Source: Cellulomonas wangsupingiae
Lineage (GTDB): Bacteria; Actinomycetota; Actinomycetes; Actinomycetales; Cellulomonadaceae
Assembly: GCF_024508275.1 (NCBI RefSeq)
Contig: NZ_CP101989.1
Location: 2,604,001 to 2,668,000, forward strand
Length of the DNA stretch: 64,000 nt
Reading direction: 5' to 3'
This document shows positions 27,845 through 37,715 of this stretch, piece by piece. Position 1 is the stretch's first letter. Each line of letters opens with the position of its first letter. A program made the position numbers and the translations under genes. A model generated the notes under the pieces. The model was not told the origin of the DNA. It saw nothing but the letters and a program-made list of their open reading frames with translations, and did no database searches.

Positions 27845-28753
27845 ATGACCACGTCCGCCTCCCCCGAGCCCGTCGGCACGCAGACCCGCGTGCCTGATCC
27901 GGCTGCCCCCCTCGTCCGGGTCGTCTGCGTCGTCTACCACCCCGGTGACGAGCTGACCCGCTTCGCCGAGACCCTCGCGACGGCGTCCCGACGCCCCGTC
28001 GAGCTGGTCGTCGTCGACAACGGCACCGACCACGCGGTCGCCGAGTCCGTCGTCGCCCGGTCCGGCGCCCGGCTCGTCGTGCCGGGCGCGAACCTCGGCT
28101 ACGGGGCCGCGGCCAACCGCGGCGCGGCGGGCGCCCGCACGCCGTGGCTGGTCGTCGCCAACTCGGACATCGAGTGGACGCCCGGCTCGCTGGACCGCCT
28201 CGTCGCCGCCGGTGAGGAGCAGCCGCACGCCGGCGCGCTCGGGCCGATGCTGCTCAACACCGACGGCACCATGTACCCCTCGGCGCGCGCGCTGCCGTCC
28301 CTGCGCCAGGGCGCGGGCCACGCGGTCTTCGCCCGCGTCTGGCCGGGCAACCCGTGGACGCGGCGGTACCACGCCCGCCAGGAGTCCGCCGGCGGCTACC
28401 TGCGCGAGGCCGGATGGCTCTCCGGCGCGTGCCTGCTGCTGCGGCGCGAGGCGTTCGAGCAGCTCGGTGGGTTCGACGAGTCGTACTTCATGTTCTTCGA
28501 GGACGTCGACCTCGGCGAGCGTCTGGGGCGGGCAGGCTGGGAGAACCTGTACGTGCCCGACGTCCAGGTGACGCACGTCGGCGGCACGTCCTGGCGCGAG
28601 CGACCGGCGCCCATGATCCGGGCCCACCACGCGAGCGCCCGGATGTACCTGGAGCGCCGGTACGACCGCTGGTACCACGCGCCCGTGCGGCTCGCCCTGC
28701 GTGCGGGCCTGCGGGTCCGCGAGCACCTGCAGCTGCGCAGCCCTGCGGGCTGA
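27845..28753 (+). CDS. GT2 glycosyltransferase, WbbL-type rhamnosyltransferase
   Basis: WbbL adds L-rhamnose from dTDP-rhamnose to GlcNAc-PP-polyprenol; in mycobacteria this begins the arabinogalactan linker. The 302-residue product has the GT2 fold: VRVVCVVYHPGDELTRF, ELVVVDNGTDHAVAE, ANLGYGAAANRGAAGARTPWLVVANSDIEW, and the acceptor-site GGFDESYFMFFEDVDLGERLGRAGW. The FFEDVDL motif and LYVPDVQVTHVGGTSW are characteristic of rhamnosyltransferases. No membrane helix is seen; it acts at the cytoplasmic face. dTDP-rhamnose genes lie at 35.5 and 41-43 kb. Acceptor is inferred. Confidence 0.85.
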   Translation: MTTSASPEPVGTQTRVPDPAAPLVRVVCVVYHPGDELTRFAETLATASRRPVELVVVDNGTDHAVAESVVARSGARLVVPGANLGYGAAANRGAAGARTPWLVVANSDIEWTPGSLDRLVAAGEEQPHAGALGPMLLNTDGTMYPSARALPSLRQGAGHAVFARVWPGNPWTRRYHARQESAGGYLREAGWLSGACLLLRREAFEQLGGFDESYFMFFEDVDLGERLGRAGWENLYVPDVQVTHVGGTSWRERPAPMIRAHHASARMYLERRYDRWYHAPVRLALRAGLRVREHLQLRSPAG

Positions 28754-28781
28754 GCCGACGCCACGCGGGTGGCGCCGGCCG

Positions 28782-30371
28782 TCAGCGGCGTGCGGGGCGC
28801 GCGTCCTCCCGCACCTCGACGGCCGATCGCGCTCCGGTCACCGGCACGGGGTCGAGGACGGCGACGAGGTCGCCGTCCGCCTGCGGGAGCGTCAGGGCGA
28901 CCGCCCACACGAGCGTGGCCCCGCCGGTCGGCTCGAGCTCGACGGCCGCGGCGTCCGGGGCGAGGTCGGCCACGTCCCAGGCACCGGTGGTGCCCGCGTC
29001 GACGCGCACCGTGTGCTGCGACAGCACCTGCCCGTCGGCCCCCAGCACCCGGAGCGTCGCGGTCCCCTCGCCTCGCCCGACGGCGTCCTCGCCGACGGCC
29101 CCGACGACCACCCGCGCACCGCTTCCCCGCGGCAACGCCACGGTCCCGTGCGTGTCGCGGGCCGCCGCGGGCGACCACGCGCGGTCGACCCGCGGCTCGT
29201 CGTCCAGGTCACCCGGCAGCCCCGTGCGTGACGTCACGGCGCCGGCCACGACCGGCACGTCGGCGTCCACGACGACCGTGTAGGGGCCCGCCGGGAGGCC
29301 ACCGAGCGGGACCTCGGTCACCTCCCCCGCCTCGAGCGGCACCTGCTGCGCACCGGGCAGCTCGACCGGGCCGTCGGCGCCCAGCAGCGTCACCTGCGCC
29401 GTCGTCGCCGCGTCACCCGGCGCCAGCAGGCGCAGCACGGGGGCGTCCGGCGATCCCACCTGCGAGGCCGGCGCGACGACACCCGTGACCACCTGGCGCG
29501 TGGCCGGTGCCGCACCCGGGACGACGAGGTCCGTGCCCGCGGGGGTGAACCCGCGCACCACGGTGTCCTGCACGTGCGCCGCGACCAGCCCGCCGGTGAC
29601 GGTGACGTGCACCACCAGGGCCGCCTGCTCGGCGGCCGCACCACCGAGGTCGACGCTCTGGGTCGCACCCGGGGCGACGGCGTACTGCGTCGTCGTGGGC
29701 ACGACACGCCCGTTGGGGCCGTAGAGCTCCAGCTCGACCTGTGCGGCGGTCAGACCGGGGTTGGTCAGCACGAGCGTGGACGTCGCACCGACCGACGTCG
29801 AGCCACCGACGAACCAGTCGTCGCCGGCCGGTGCGCGGCACGACGCCGCGGCCAGGCCGCGGGCGTCGCCGTCGGTGACGACGGACACCCCCGTGGCCGC
29901 GGCGACCGGCGCGACGTCCCCCGGCTCGGCGCGCACGACGAGCGGGCCCTCCACGCCGTCACGGTGCACCGAGCCGCCGCCCGCCGTCACGTCCTGGGCG
30001 GTCGGCGTGCCGCCGAGCGGCTGCACGGACAGCGCACCGGCACCGGCACCGGCGGCCGTCACGGCGTCGACGGTCACGACGGGGGCCACGGGAGACGGGT
30101 CGAAGGCCGCGTCCCCGCGCTCCGCGCGCTGGGGCAGCAGCACAGGCCCGGGGCACTGCAGCGTCACGGGGGCGGGCGCGACCTCGACCTCGTCGACGGT
30201 CGCGGCTCGTGCGTCGGCGGACCCGAGCTGTGCGGCACCGGCGAGCGCGCCGCCCGCGAGCCCGAGCACCAGCAGCCCGGAGGCGGCGCGCACCGCCCGC
30301 TGGGTGAGCCGTTCGCGGGGCCGGTCCGGCAGCGGCGTGCCGGACGGCGGCGTGGTCGGGGCGGCGGTCAT
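28782..30371 (-). CDS. DUF5719-family exported protein
   Basis: The 529-residue product has an N-terminal signal anchor (about 29-52: AVRAASGLLVLGLAGGALAGAA) and a large all-beta extracytoplasmic region with repeated Ig-like strand patterns (STLVLTNPGLTAAQVELELYGPNG, AQVTLLGADGPVEL, GPYTVVVDADVPVVAG). Its ATG overlaps the stop of the glycosyltransferase-membrane gene (ATGA), and the pairing of DUF5719 with such a gene is conserved. It may be an accessory subunit acting on the outer face with that enzyme. The function has not been assigned as far as I know. Confidence 0.85.
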   Translation of the reverse strand: MTAAPTTPPSGTPLPDRPRERLTQRAVRAASGLLVLGLAGGALAGAAQLGSADARAATVDEVEVAPAPVTLQCPGPVLLPQRAERGDAAFDPSPVAPVVTVDAVTAAGAGAGALSVQPLGGTPTAQDVTAGGGSVHRDGVEGPLVVRAEPGDVAPVAAATGVSVVTDGDARGLAAASCRAPAGDDWFVGGSTSVGATSTLVLTNPGLTAAQVELELYGPNGRVVPTTTQYAVAPGATQSVDLGGAAAEQAALVVHVTVTGGLVAAHVQDTVVRGFTPAGTDLVVPGAAPATRQVVTGVVAPASQVGSPDAPVLRLLAPGDAATTAQVTLLGADGPVELPGAQQVPLEAGEVTEVPLGGLPAGPYTVVVDADVPVVAGAVTSRTGLPGDLDDEPRVDRAWSPAAARDTHGTVALPRGSGARVVVGAVGEDAVGRGEGTATLRVLGADGQVLSQHTVRVDAGTTGAWDVADLAPDAAAVELEPTGGATLVWAVALTLPQADGDLVAVLDPVPVTGARSAVEVREDARPARR

Positions 30372-33300
30372 GTGCGCATCCCCCGACGACGTCGCAGCGG
30401 CAGTGCGAGCAGTGCGGTGACCAGGGTCGTCAGGCCGAGCGCGGCGAGCCACGGACCACGTGGGGGCGACACGTACCGCACCTCGAGCTCACCACCGTCC
30501 GCACCCAGCTCGAACGCCTGACGCCATCCGGCCTCCGCCGTCGCCAGCCGTCGCCCGTCGAGCCACGCCTGCCAGCCGGCGTCGGCGCGTTCGGCGAGGA
30601 CGAGCACGCGCCGCCCACCGGCCGGCGGGACCTGCGTCTCCACCGTGCGCCGCTCGGCCGCGACGGCGAGGGCGGGGCGCCGCGGGTCACCGTCGGTGCC
30701 GTCGACGAGACGTGCCCAGGCGGTCACGACGTCCCCCTCGGCACCGCGCACCCGCCAGAGCGTGCCCGCGCCGTCGTGCGTGACGCGCTCGAGCCCGGCG
30801 GTCGCGTCGAGCACGCCCACGAGCCGTGCGCGGGCGGCTCGCGTCGCCGCCGCGTCGTCCACCGGGGCCGGGACGAGCACGTCCCCGACCCCGAGGGCGG
30901 CGACGTCCGGCGCCACGTCGCCCGACGCACCCTGCACGAGACGCGCGGCGAGGCCGCCGACCTCGGCCGCGGCCGCGTCGGGGTCGGCGGGGCGCGGTGC
31001 GTCGAGCGGGCCCGTGACACCGCGCAGGGCCACCGACGCGGCGTGGTCGACGTGCTGGTCGCCGTCGGCGCGCAGCAGCGACCAGTCGACCGAGCCGTCC
31101 GCGCGGACGCTCAGGGCCAGCACGCGCGAGGCGGCGTCCGAGCGGCCGCCCTGCTGCCCGACGACCGGCACGACCGGCACGGTCGAGGCCTGCAGCCCGA
31201 CCGCCTCCCCCGCCCGGGCCGTCCAGCCCCAGCCGACGGTGGCGCACGTCACGGCGACGACCGCGAGCGCCGTGCCGAGCGCCACGAGCGGCTGTCGCCA
31301 GCCGAACGACTGGCGCCCGAGCCGGTCCATGAGCCGGTCGCTGCCCAGGACGGTGGCCCCGAGCAGCCCGAGGGTGGTCAACGAGACCGTCGCGCCGGTC
31401 CAGGAGGCCCCGACGACGTCGGGCGTGACGTCCGCGGGCAGCGCCGCGACCGCGGCGCCGGCCGCCACGCCCACCGCGGCGACCGTCCAGCAGACGCGCG
31501 TGCCGCGGGCGACGGCGCGCCCGCGCAGCAACGCGACCGCGGCGAGCACGACGAGCACGGCGCCGGTGAGGTAGGGCCAGGCGTCGGCGATCGGGGACGG
31601 CAGCACCGGCGGCACGAGCGCGGCGGGGTCGGAGGGCACTCCGAGCACGCGGGCGAGCGCGGACGCCGGCGGGTCCACGGCCGCGGGGCCGGGCGACGCG
31701 AGGAGGAGCCGGACGCCGGCGGCCCCGCGGGTGCCCGCCTCGACGAGGAGCGGCGCGAGCAGGACCAGCGACGGGATCATCACGCCGAGCACCCGTGCCC
31801 GCCCGCGCGGGACCGTCACCGCCACCACCAGCAGCAGCACGACCGCCGGCACGAGCAGCACCGGGGCACCGGCGACGGCGACCGCGAGCGCGAGCGCGGC
31901 ACCCGCCGCGGCGGCCAGCGAGCCGGTCGGGTCCGGTGCCCCGACGAGCACGGGGCGCGCGGCGGACCCGTCCGCGTCGGGACCGGGTGCCGCCGCGGCG
32001 GGCACCGCCCCCGACGCGGGCGCACGGGGGGCCGGGACGACGTCGACACCGCGCACGGGCGTGACCACGTCGGCCTCGGCGCCGTCGGGGACGTCCGGGA
32101 CGTCCGCGCGCACGCCGCGGTGGCGAGGTCGGCGCAGCGCCGCCTCGGCAGCGCGGGCCTCGGCCGCGACGTCGGCGTCCTGCGCCTCCTCGTCACGGCG
32201 TGCCGTGGAGACACCGGTGAGCACCTGGTCGACGCGCTGCACGCCCACGGCGCGCACGAGGCCCAGCGCGACCCACGGCAGCGCGACGTGCGCGACGACG
32301 GCACCTGCCCGGCCGTCCCCGACCGCCAGCAGCAACGCCGGCGCCGACGCCCACACCAGCGCGGCCCACGCACGCACACCGACCGACCGGGTCGCGGCCC
32401 CGGCCGCCGCCCAGGCCCCGACGCCGGCCAGCACCACGCCGCCGAGCACCAGCAGCGCGACCACCGCGGCGACGTCGCCGCCGACGGGCGCGGCGAGGGC
32501 CGCCAGGACCACCAGCAGCGGGTCGGCGGGGCCCGGTGCGCCCAGCCCACCGGCGACCCAGCCCGACGTCGCCGCCGCCCACACGTCGTCCAGGTCGGTC
32601 GTCACGCGCGCGAGCGCCTCGCCGACGAGCGGCGCGCCGGCCGCGACGGGCCCGAGGAGCCTGCCCGCGGCGGTGACGGTGAGCAGCAGCAGCCCGGCGA
32701 CGACGAGCGCGAAGGTGACGCGTCGCCGCACCGCGAGCGCGGCGAGCTCACGCAGCTCGAGCTCGCTGGGGGCGGTGACGACCCGCCGCGCCTCGAGCCG
32801 GGCGAGACGCCGGTCCCGTGCCTGGCGCCACACGTCGCGCCACGTCGCCTGCAGGGGCCGCAGCGTGCGCCGCGGGACCACACTCGTCGCCCGCGAACGC
32901 CGCCGGGCGCGGACCACCGGGCCGGGGCGGAGCAGGACGAGCAGCGCGACGCGCAGCTCGGCGATCGCGAGCTGCGGGTGCTTGGCGGCGACCTGGCCGA
33001 GGCTGCGCAGCACGGCCGCGCCGAGCGTCAGCAGCACGACCACCGGGACGAGCGGGAGCGGGGCGGTGGTCAGCCGCTGGTGGAGCAGCGCGCGGCGCCG
33101 GGCGGCGAACGAGCGCGTCGGGTCGGCGTCGTCGGGCTCGCCGTCGCCGTCCAGGTCGACGTCCGCGCCGGTCGCGCCGTCGTCGGCGCCGCCGCGTGCG
33201 GGACGCAGCCCGTGGTACGCGGCCTGGGCGTGCCGCACGACGGCCGTCGGGACGACGACGACGCGGTGCCCGGCCAGCCGTGCGCGGCGTGACAGGTCCA

Positions 33301-33970
33301 GGCCGTCGCCGTACGGGCCCAGGGCCGGGTCGGTGCCCCCCAGCCGGTCCCACACGTCGCGTCGCACCAGCGCCCCGGCGAGGCCGACACCCAGCACGTC
33401 GGTCCGCCCGTCGTGCTGTCCCTGGTCCAGCTCACCCGGCTCGACGTCGGTCGTGCGACGTCCGGACCGCGTCGTGCGGACGCCGACCTCGAGCAGCCTC
33501 TCGGGGTCGGTCCACGTGCGCTGCTTGCAGCCCGCGACGGCGACGGAAGGGGCGTTGGAGACGGTGCGCACGAGCCGCGCGAGCGCCTCGGGCGCGGGCG
33601 CGCTGTCGTCGTGCAGCAGCCAGAGCCACGCGGTCGGCCGCTCGTCCAGGGCCGCCGCGAGGGTGTCGAGCCCGGCACGCACCGCCTCGCCGAACGTGCG
33701 GGCGTGCGGTGCGTGGGCCGTCGACAGCCGCGGCGCCGGCGCGGGCGCCCCGGCGTACGCCCGGTCGAGCACCTCGCCCACGTGCGAGTCCTGCGGCCCG
33801 ACGTCGACGACCAGGACGCGCGACGGCCGTCGCGACTGGGCGGCCAGGGCCGCGAGCGTCGCCGCCAGGTACCGCGTGCGGCCGCGGGTCACGACGACCG
33901 CGGTCACCGGTGTCGTCACCGGTACCGCGGCGGTGGTGATGTGGTCCACGGGGGACAGCGTGTCAGTCAT
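30368..33970 (-). CDS. Large GT2 glycosyltransferase fused to a polytopic membrane domain
   Basis: The 1,200-residue product begins with a GT2 domain (about 20-260: VTAVVVTRGRTRYLAATLAALAAQ, VLVVDVG, WLWLLHDDSAPAPEALARLV, GGTDPALGPYGDGLDLSRRARLAG). A membrane region with some 12-14 helices follows (390-970), interrupted by a disordered cytoplasmic loop rich in Ala, Asp and Pro (about 590-680), then an exterior domain (970-1170) and a last helix before RRRRGMRT. The layout resembles actinobacterial membrane glycosyltransferases that use polyprenyl-linked sugars outside. ATG at 33970 is chosen; an in-frame start 11 codons upstream is possible. It is coupled to the DUF5719 gene. Confidence 0.8.
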   Translation of the reverse strand: MTDTLSPVDHITTAAVPVTTPVTAVVVTRGRTRYLAATLAALAAQSRRPSRVLVVDVGPQDSHVGEVLDRAYAGAPAPAPRLSTAHAPHARTFGEAVRAGLDTLAAALDERPTAWLWLLHDDSAPAPEALARLVRTVSNAPSVAVAGCKQRTWTDPERLLEVGVRTTRSGRRTTDVEPGELDQGQHDGRTDVLGVGLAGALVRRDVWDRLGGTDPALGPYGDGLDLSRRARLAGHRVVVVPTAVVRHAQAAYHGLRPARGGADDGATGADVDLDGDGEPDDADPTRSFAARRRALLHQRLTTAPLPLVPVVVLLTLGAAVLRSLGQVAAKHPQLAIAELRVALLVLLRPGPVVRARRRSRATSVVPRRTLRPLQATWRDVWRQARDRRLARLEARRVVTAPSELELRELAALAVRRRVTFALVVAGLLLLTVTAAGRLLGPVAAGAPLVGEALARVTTDLDDVWAAATSGWVAGGLGAPGPADPLLVVLAALAAPVGGDVAAVVALLVLGGVVLAGVGAWAAAGAATRSVGVRAWAALVWASAPALLLAVGDGRAGAVVAHVALPWVALGLVRAVGVQRVDQVLTGVSTARRDEEAQDADVAAEARAAEAALRRPRHRGVRADVPDVPDGAEADVVTPVRGVDVVPAPRAPASGAVPAAAAPGPDADGSAARPVLVGAPDPTGSLAAAAGAALALAVAVAGAPVLLVPAVVLLLVVAVTVPRGRARVLGVMIPSLVLLAPLLVEAGTRGAAGVRLLLASPGPAAVDPPASALARVLGVPSDPAALVPPVLPSPIADAWPYLTGAVLVVLAAVALLRGRAVARGTRVCWTVAAVGVAAGAAVAALPADVTPDVVGASWTGATVSLTTLGLLGATVLGSDRLMDRLGRQSFGWRQPLVALGTALAVVAVTCATVGWGWTARAGEAVGLQASTVPVVPVVGQQGGRSDAASRVLALSVRADGSVDWSLLRADGDQHVDHAASVALRGVTGPLDAPRPADPDAAAAEVGGLAARLVQGASGDVAPDVAALGVGDVLVPAPVDDAAATRAARARLVGVLDATAGLERVTHDGAGTLWRVRGAEGDVVTAWARLVDGTDGDPRRPALAVAAERRTVETQVPPAGGRRVLVLAERADAGWQAWLDGRRLATAEAGWRQAFELGADGGELEVRYVSPPRGPWLAALGLTTLVTALLALPLRRRRGMRT

Positions 33971-34055
33971 GCTCGCGCCATCATGCCGTCGCGGTGACGT
34001 CACGGGCGGTAGGCCGACCGGGCGTGGCGCACCCTGCCGGCACGGGAGCCACCCG

Positions 34056-34385
34056 TCAGACCACGCGGCGCTTCAGCTTGCGCCGCTCCCGCTCGGACAG
34101 GCCGCCCCAGATGCCGAAGCGCTCGTCGTTCTCGAGCGCGTACTCCAGGCACTCGGCGCGCACGTCACACTGCGTGCACACCTTCTTGGCCTCGCGGGTC
34201 GAGCCGCCCTTCTCGGGGAAGAACGCCTCCGGGTCGGTCTGCGCGCACAGCGCGCGCTCCTGCCACCCCATGGGACCGTCGTCCTCGGGCGCACCGAAGA
34301 TCGACAGCACGTTCGAGACCGGCTGCGCGGGCGCGGGGGCGGCGACGTCGTTGGGGAAGCTCTCGTCGTCGAGCAGGTGCCACAT
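34056..34385 (-). CDS. WhiB-family iron-sulfur regulator (WhmD/WhiB2-like)
   Basis: Wbl proteins hold an oxygen- and NO-sensitive [4Fe-4S] cluster and act with the primary sigma factor. The 109-residue product has four cysteines in Wbl spacing (C47, C70, C73, C79: ALC, then VCTQCDVRAEC), the GIWGG turn (91-95), and a basic tail RRKLKRRVV. Synteny with the wbbL/TIGR03089 region (M. tuberculosis whiB2, Rv3260c) points to the WhmD/WhiB2 group, essential for septation in mycobacteria. ATG at 34385 has GGAGG upstream. About 260 bases of regulatory DNA separate it from the divergent TIGR03089 gene. Confidence 0.93.
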   Translation of the reverse strand: MWHLLDDESFPNDVAAPAPAQPVSNVLSIFGAPEDDGPMGWQERALCAQTDPEAFFPEKGGSTREAKKVCTQCDVRAECLEYALENDERFGIWGGLSERERRKLKRRVV

Positions 34386-34629
34386 ACGTGCCTCCGCGAA
34401 AAGTCGTGCTCGGTGCTGGTGCAGGCCGTTGCCGCCAGGTGGGCGTCGTCCTCGCTGATCACGCCCGATCCGGCCGGTGCGGCGCGGAGGCCGCGACGGT
34501 GGTGCGCGCTGGAACCAGTTCTTCAGGAATTACACGCGTGTCGTTCCCGATCGTCAACCGCGGACGTGCTAGTTGCCCGAGTTGTCCGGGTGAAATCTCG
34601 CACACCCCGGCGTGGCGCGTCCGCGCGTC

Positions 34630-34635
34630 TAGCCT
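34630..34635 (+). promoter_or_regulatory. -10 element for a leaderless or near-leaderless transcript
   Basis: TAGCCT ends 8 bases before the ATG at 34644; no Shine-Dalgarno is present. Confidence 0.4.
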
Positions 34636-34643
34636 TGGTCCCC

Positions 34644-35372
34644 ATGTCGACCCTGAGCAGCCGTCCGCCGACCGACGTCGAGACCCTGCTCGGCGTGCTG
34701 CAGCGGGACCCCGGACGCCCGCGGATCACCTGGTACGGCCCCGACGCCGAGCGCGTCGAGCTGTCCGGGGCCGTGCTCGCGAACTGGGTCGCCAAGTGCA
34801 CGAACCTGCTCGTCGAGGAGGCCGACGCCGCGCCGGGTGTGCGCGTCCGCCTCGACCTCCCCCCGCACTGGCGGGCGCTGGTGTGGGCGCTGGCCGCGTG
34901 GCGCTGCGGCGCCTGCCTCGTCCTGGACCCGGCGGCGGACGCGGACGTCGTGATCACGGCCCGCCCGGACGCGCAGCCCGACGGCCCGCTCGTCGTCGCC
35001 GTCGCCCTGGCGGCACTGGCCCGCACGTTCGGCGCCCCGCTCCCCCCGCACGCCGTCGACGGGGCCGCCGTCCTGTCGTACGCGGACGTCGTGACCTGGG
35101 CGCCGGCGACCGACCCCGCGGCCCCGGCGCTCGTCGCGGGCGACGGCACGCTGACCCACGGCCGGCTGCTCACCGACCTCGCACCCGCGGGCGGACGCGT
35201 CGCGCTCGCCGCCGACGACCTCGCCGCCGTGGTGCGCACCGCGCTGGCCACGTGGGCGGGCGACGGGTCGGTCGTGCTGGTCGAGGGCGCGACGGCCGCG
35301 GCGCTCCGGGAGGACCCCGCACGCCGCGCGCGGGTCCTGGCGCCCGAGCGCGTCGACGTGGACCTGGTCTGA
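34644..35372 (+). CDS. TIGR03089-family protein
   Basis: The 242-residue product resembles the N-terminal part of AMP-forming acyl-CoA synthetases (RPRITWYGPDAERVELSGAVLANWVAKCTNLL, then WRALVWALAAWRCGACLVL) but lacks the adenylation-core signature and the C-terminal domain, as is typical of TIGR03089 (M. tuberculosis Rv3268). It is probably not a complete ligase. The position next to whiB and rhamnose genes is conserved. Role unknown. No transmembrane segment. Confidence 0.88.
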   Translation: MSTLSSRPPTDVETLLGVLQRDPGRPRITWYGPDAERVELSGAVLANWVAKCTNLLVEEADAAPGVRVRLDLPPHWRALVWALAAWRCGACLVLDPAADADVVITARPDAQPDGPLVVAVALAALARTFGAPLPPHAVDGAAVLSYADVVTWAPATDPAAPALVAGDGTLTHGRLLTDLAPAGGRVALAADDLAAVVRTALATWAGDGSVVLVEGATAAALREDPARRARVLAPERVDVDLV

Positions 35373-35486
35373 GCCCTCTGCCCCCTCGCCGCGGCGCCAC
35401 GACGGGCGCCCGGCATCCGGGACGGCACCGGGGCCGCGGACGGGCAGCGCCGTGCGGCGTCCCCTGATGCGGCACACTTGGGCGTC

Positions 35487-36350
35487 ATGCGCGGAATCAT
35501 CCTGGCCGGCGGCTCCGGCACGCGGTTGCACCCGATCACCCTGGGCGTCAGCAAGCAGCTGGTCCCGGTGTACGACAAGCCGATGATCTACTACCCGCTG
35601 TCGACGCTGATCCTCGCGGGCATCCGGGACGTGCTGGTGATCACGACGCCGCACGACGCGGAGCAGTTCCAGCGGCTGCTGGGCGACGGGTCGCAGTTCG
35701 GCATCTCGATCTCGTACACCGTGCAGGCCGAGCCCAACGGGCTGGCCCAGGCGTTCGTCCTGGGTGCCGACTTCGTCGGTACGGAGCCGGCCGCCCTCGT
35801 GCTCGGCGACAACATCTTCTACGGCCCCGGTCTCGGCGCGCGCCTCGAGCGCTTCGAGCAGATCGACGGCGGCGCGGTCTTCGCCTACCGCGTGGCGGAC
35901 CCCACCGCGTACGGCGTGGTGGAGTTCGACCCGTCCGGCCGCGCGCTGTCGCTCGAGGAGAAGCCCGCTCAGCCGAAGAGCTCGTACGCCGTGCCCGGCC
36001 TGTACTTCTACGACAACGACGTCATCGCGATCGCCCGCGACCTGCAGCCGTCCGCGCGTGGCGAGTACGAGATCACCGACGTCAACCGCGTCTACCTCGA
36101 GCAGGGCCGCCTGCAGGTCGAGGTCCTCCCCCGGGGCACGGCGTGGCTCGACACCGGCACGTTCGACTCGTTGCTCGAGGCGTCGGACTACGTCCGCACG
36201 ATCGAGCACCGGCAGGGCCTGAAGGTCGGCTCGCCCGAGGAGGTCGCCTGGCGTCGTGGGTTCCTCAGCGACGACGAGCTGCGCGAGCGGGCCGAGAAGC
36301 TCGTGAAGTCCGGGTACGGCGCGTACCTGCTCGGGCTGCTCGACGCATGA
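35487..36350 (+). CDS. rfbA: Glucose-1-phosphate thymidylyltransferase
   Basis: RfbA/RmlA makes dTDP-glucose from glucose-1-phosphate and dTTP, the first step of dTDP-L-rhamnose synthesis. The 287-residue product has the nucleotide-binding loop GGSGTR (8-13), [27 protein letters not shown] with the catalytic Asp, the [17 protein letters not shown] block, and [18 protein letters not shown]. The ATG at 35487 gives the standard MRGIILAGG start; an in-frame TTG three codons earlier is less likely. Its stop overlaps the next gene (ATGA). A weak CACACT box 8 bases upstream could be a near-leaderless promoter. Confidence 0.97.
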   Translation: MRGIILAGGSGTRLHPITLGVSKQLVPVYDKPMIYYPLSTLILAGIRDVLVITTPHDAEQFQRLLGDGSQFGISISYTVQAEPNGLAQAFVLGADFVGTEPAALVLGDNIFYGPGLGARLERFEQIDGGAVFAYRVADPTAYGVVEFDPSGRALSLEEKPAQPKSSYAVPGLYFYDNDVIAIARDLQPSARGEYEITDVNRVYLEQGRLQVEVLPRGTAWLDTGTFDSLLEASDYVRTIEHRQGLKVGSPEEVAWRRGFLSDDELRERAEKLVKSGYGAYLLGLLDA

Positions 36351-37684
36351 GCACGAGCGACGAGGGGACGACCTCCTTGTTCACGCGAGCACGGAGAGCC
36401 GCCCTCGGCGCCCTGCCTCCCGGCACGTTCCCGCTCGCGTGCGCGACCGCCGTGGCCGGCATCACCGTCTACGGCTTCCTCGGCCTCACCGCCCGCGTGC
36501 TCGGACCGGTCGAGTACGCCCCCCTGTCCGTGCTGTGGTCGCTCGTGCTGATCATGGGTCCGGGGCTGTTCGTCCCGCTCGAGCAGGAGCTGGGACGCTC
36601 GCTCGCCGGGGTCGGTGCCGGCGGACCGCTCGCGGGGTCGCTCGTGCGCCGCTCCGTGATCGTCGGGACCGTCGTCAGCGCGTTCGTGGTGACGGTCGCC
36701 CTCGTGGGATCGCAGCCGCTGCTGGAGCACCTCTTCGGCGGGTCGTGGGCGCTGCTCGCCGCCTGCTGCATCGCGGTTCCCGCCCTGGCGGCGACCCACC
36801 TGCTGCGCGGGCTGCTGGCCGGTCAGGGCCGGTTCATGCCGTACGCGTGGCTGCTGGGCGCCGAGGGTGTCGTCAGGTTCGTCGGCGCCGCCCTGCTCTT
36901 CCTCGCGGGCGCGACGCTCGTCGGCGAGTACGGCATCCTCGTCGGCCTCGCCCCGCTGATCGCGGTGGTCGCGGTGGCGCTGGCCTCCCGGCCGAGGATC
37001 CCGCCGGTGCGCGAGGTCGTCCCGTGGCGCCGGGTCATCGAGTCGGTGGCCTACCTGCTCGTCGGGTCCCTCGGGCTGCAGGTGCTCATCAACGCGGGTC
37101 CGCTGGCCGTGCAGCTCATCGGCGGTGGTGAGCAGCCGGACGCCGCGGGCCGTCTGCTCGCGGGCCTCGTGCTGACGCGGGTCCCCCTCTACATGTTCCA
37201 GGCGGTCCAGGCGGCGCTCGTCCCCGAGCTCGCCGCCATGGGAGCCGCCAGCGACCACACCAGCTTCCGGCGCGGCATCACGCGGCTGCTCCTGGCGATC
37301 GGGGCGTTGACGGCTCTCGGGGTGCTCGGAGCCGTGACCGTCGGTCCCGCCGCCCTGTCGCTCCTGTTCGGCCCCGAGTTCACGCTGACGCGCCTCGACC
37401 TCGCCCTCCTGACGCTGGCGAGCTGCACGCTCATGAGCGCGCAGGCGTGCGGGGGCGCCCTCGTGTCGGTGCACCGCCACGCACGGGCGGGACTGGGGTG
37501 GGCGGCGGGCGTCGTCGTCTTCGGGCTCGCCCTGCTCTGGCCCGGGCCGCTGTTCCTGCGCGTCGAGCTCGCACTGCTCGCCGGGTCCCTGGCGAGCGCC
37601 GTCGCCCTCGGTGCCGCCCTCGCCTCCACGGTGCGGCGACAGCGTCGCACCGAGCCCGCGACGACGGTGGCGCACGGAGCCTGA
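36347..37684 (+). CDS. Polysaccharide flippase-like membrane protein (MOP superfamily)
   Basis: The 445-residue product has about 12 membrane helices (for example [62 protein letters not shown]), and the N-terminal [18 protein letters not shown] pattern of Wzx-like oligosaccharide flippases. It lies in an operon with rfbA. Wzx proteins move undecaprenyl-PP-linked oligosaccharides across the membrane, a different route from the ABC exporter at 63-64 kb. The substrate cannot be read from sequence. The stop codon sits in the loop of a hairpin. Confidence 0.8.
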   Translation: MSTSDEGTTSLFTRARRAALGALPPGTFPLACATAVAGITVYGFLGLTARVLGPVEYAPLSVLWSLVLIMGPGLFVPLEQELGRSLAGVGAGGPLAGSLVRRSVIVGTVVSAFVVTVALVGSQPLLEHLFGGSWALLAACCIAVPALAATHLLRGLLAGQGRFMPYAWLLGAEGVVRFVGAALLFLAGATLVGEYGILVGLAPLIAVVAVALASRPRIPPVREVVPWRRVIESVAYLLVGSLGLQVLINAGPLAVQLIGGGEQPDAAGRLLAGLVLTRVPLYMFQAVQAALVPELAAMGAASDHTSFRRGITRLLLAIGALTALGVLGAVTVGPAALSLLFGPEFTLTRLDLALLTLASCTLMSAQACGGALVSVHRHARAGLGWAAGVVVFGLALLWPGPLFLRVELALLAGSLASAVALGAALASTVRRQRRTEPATTVAHGA

Positions 37685-37694
37685 GGCTCCGTGC
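37672..37694 (+). terminator. Hairpin with the stop codon in its loop
   Basis: GCACGGAGCC pairs perfectly with GGCTCCGTGC, and the 3-base loop is the TGA stop of the flippase gene. It is followed on the other strand by the end of a convergent GT2 gene. Confidence 0.65.
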
Positions 37695-37715
37695 ACCGGC
37701 CCGACGCGCGGCGCC

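Noticed and set aside
30776..33292. Long plus-strand frames opposite the 1,200-residue glycosyltransferase
   Set aside because: Rich in Arg, His, Asp and Gly with no motif; a typical shadow in very high-GC coding DNA.
34386..34643. Small gene in the whiB to TIGR03089 spacer
   Set aside because: No frame with a plausible start, length and codon bias fits; the stretch is more AT-rich and looks regulatory.
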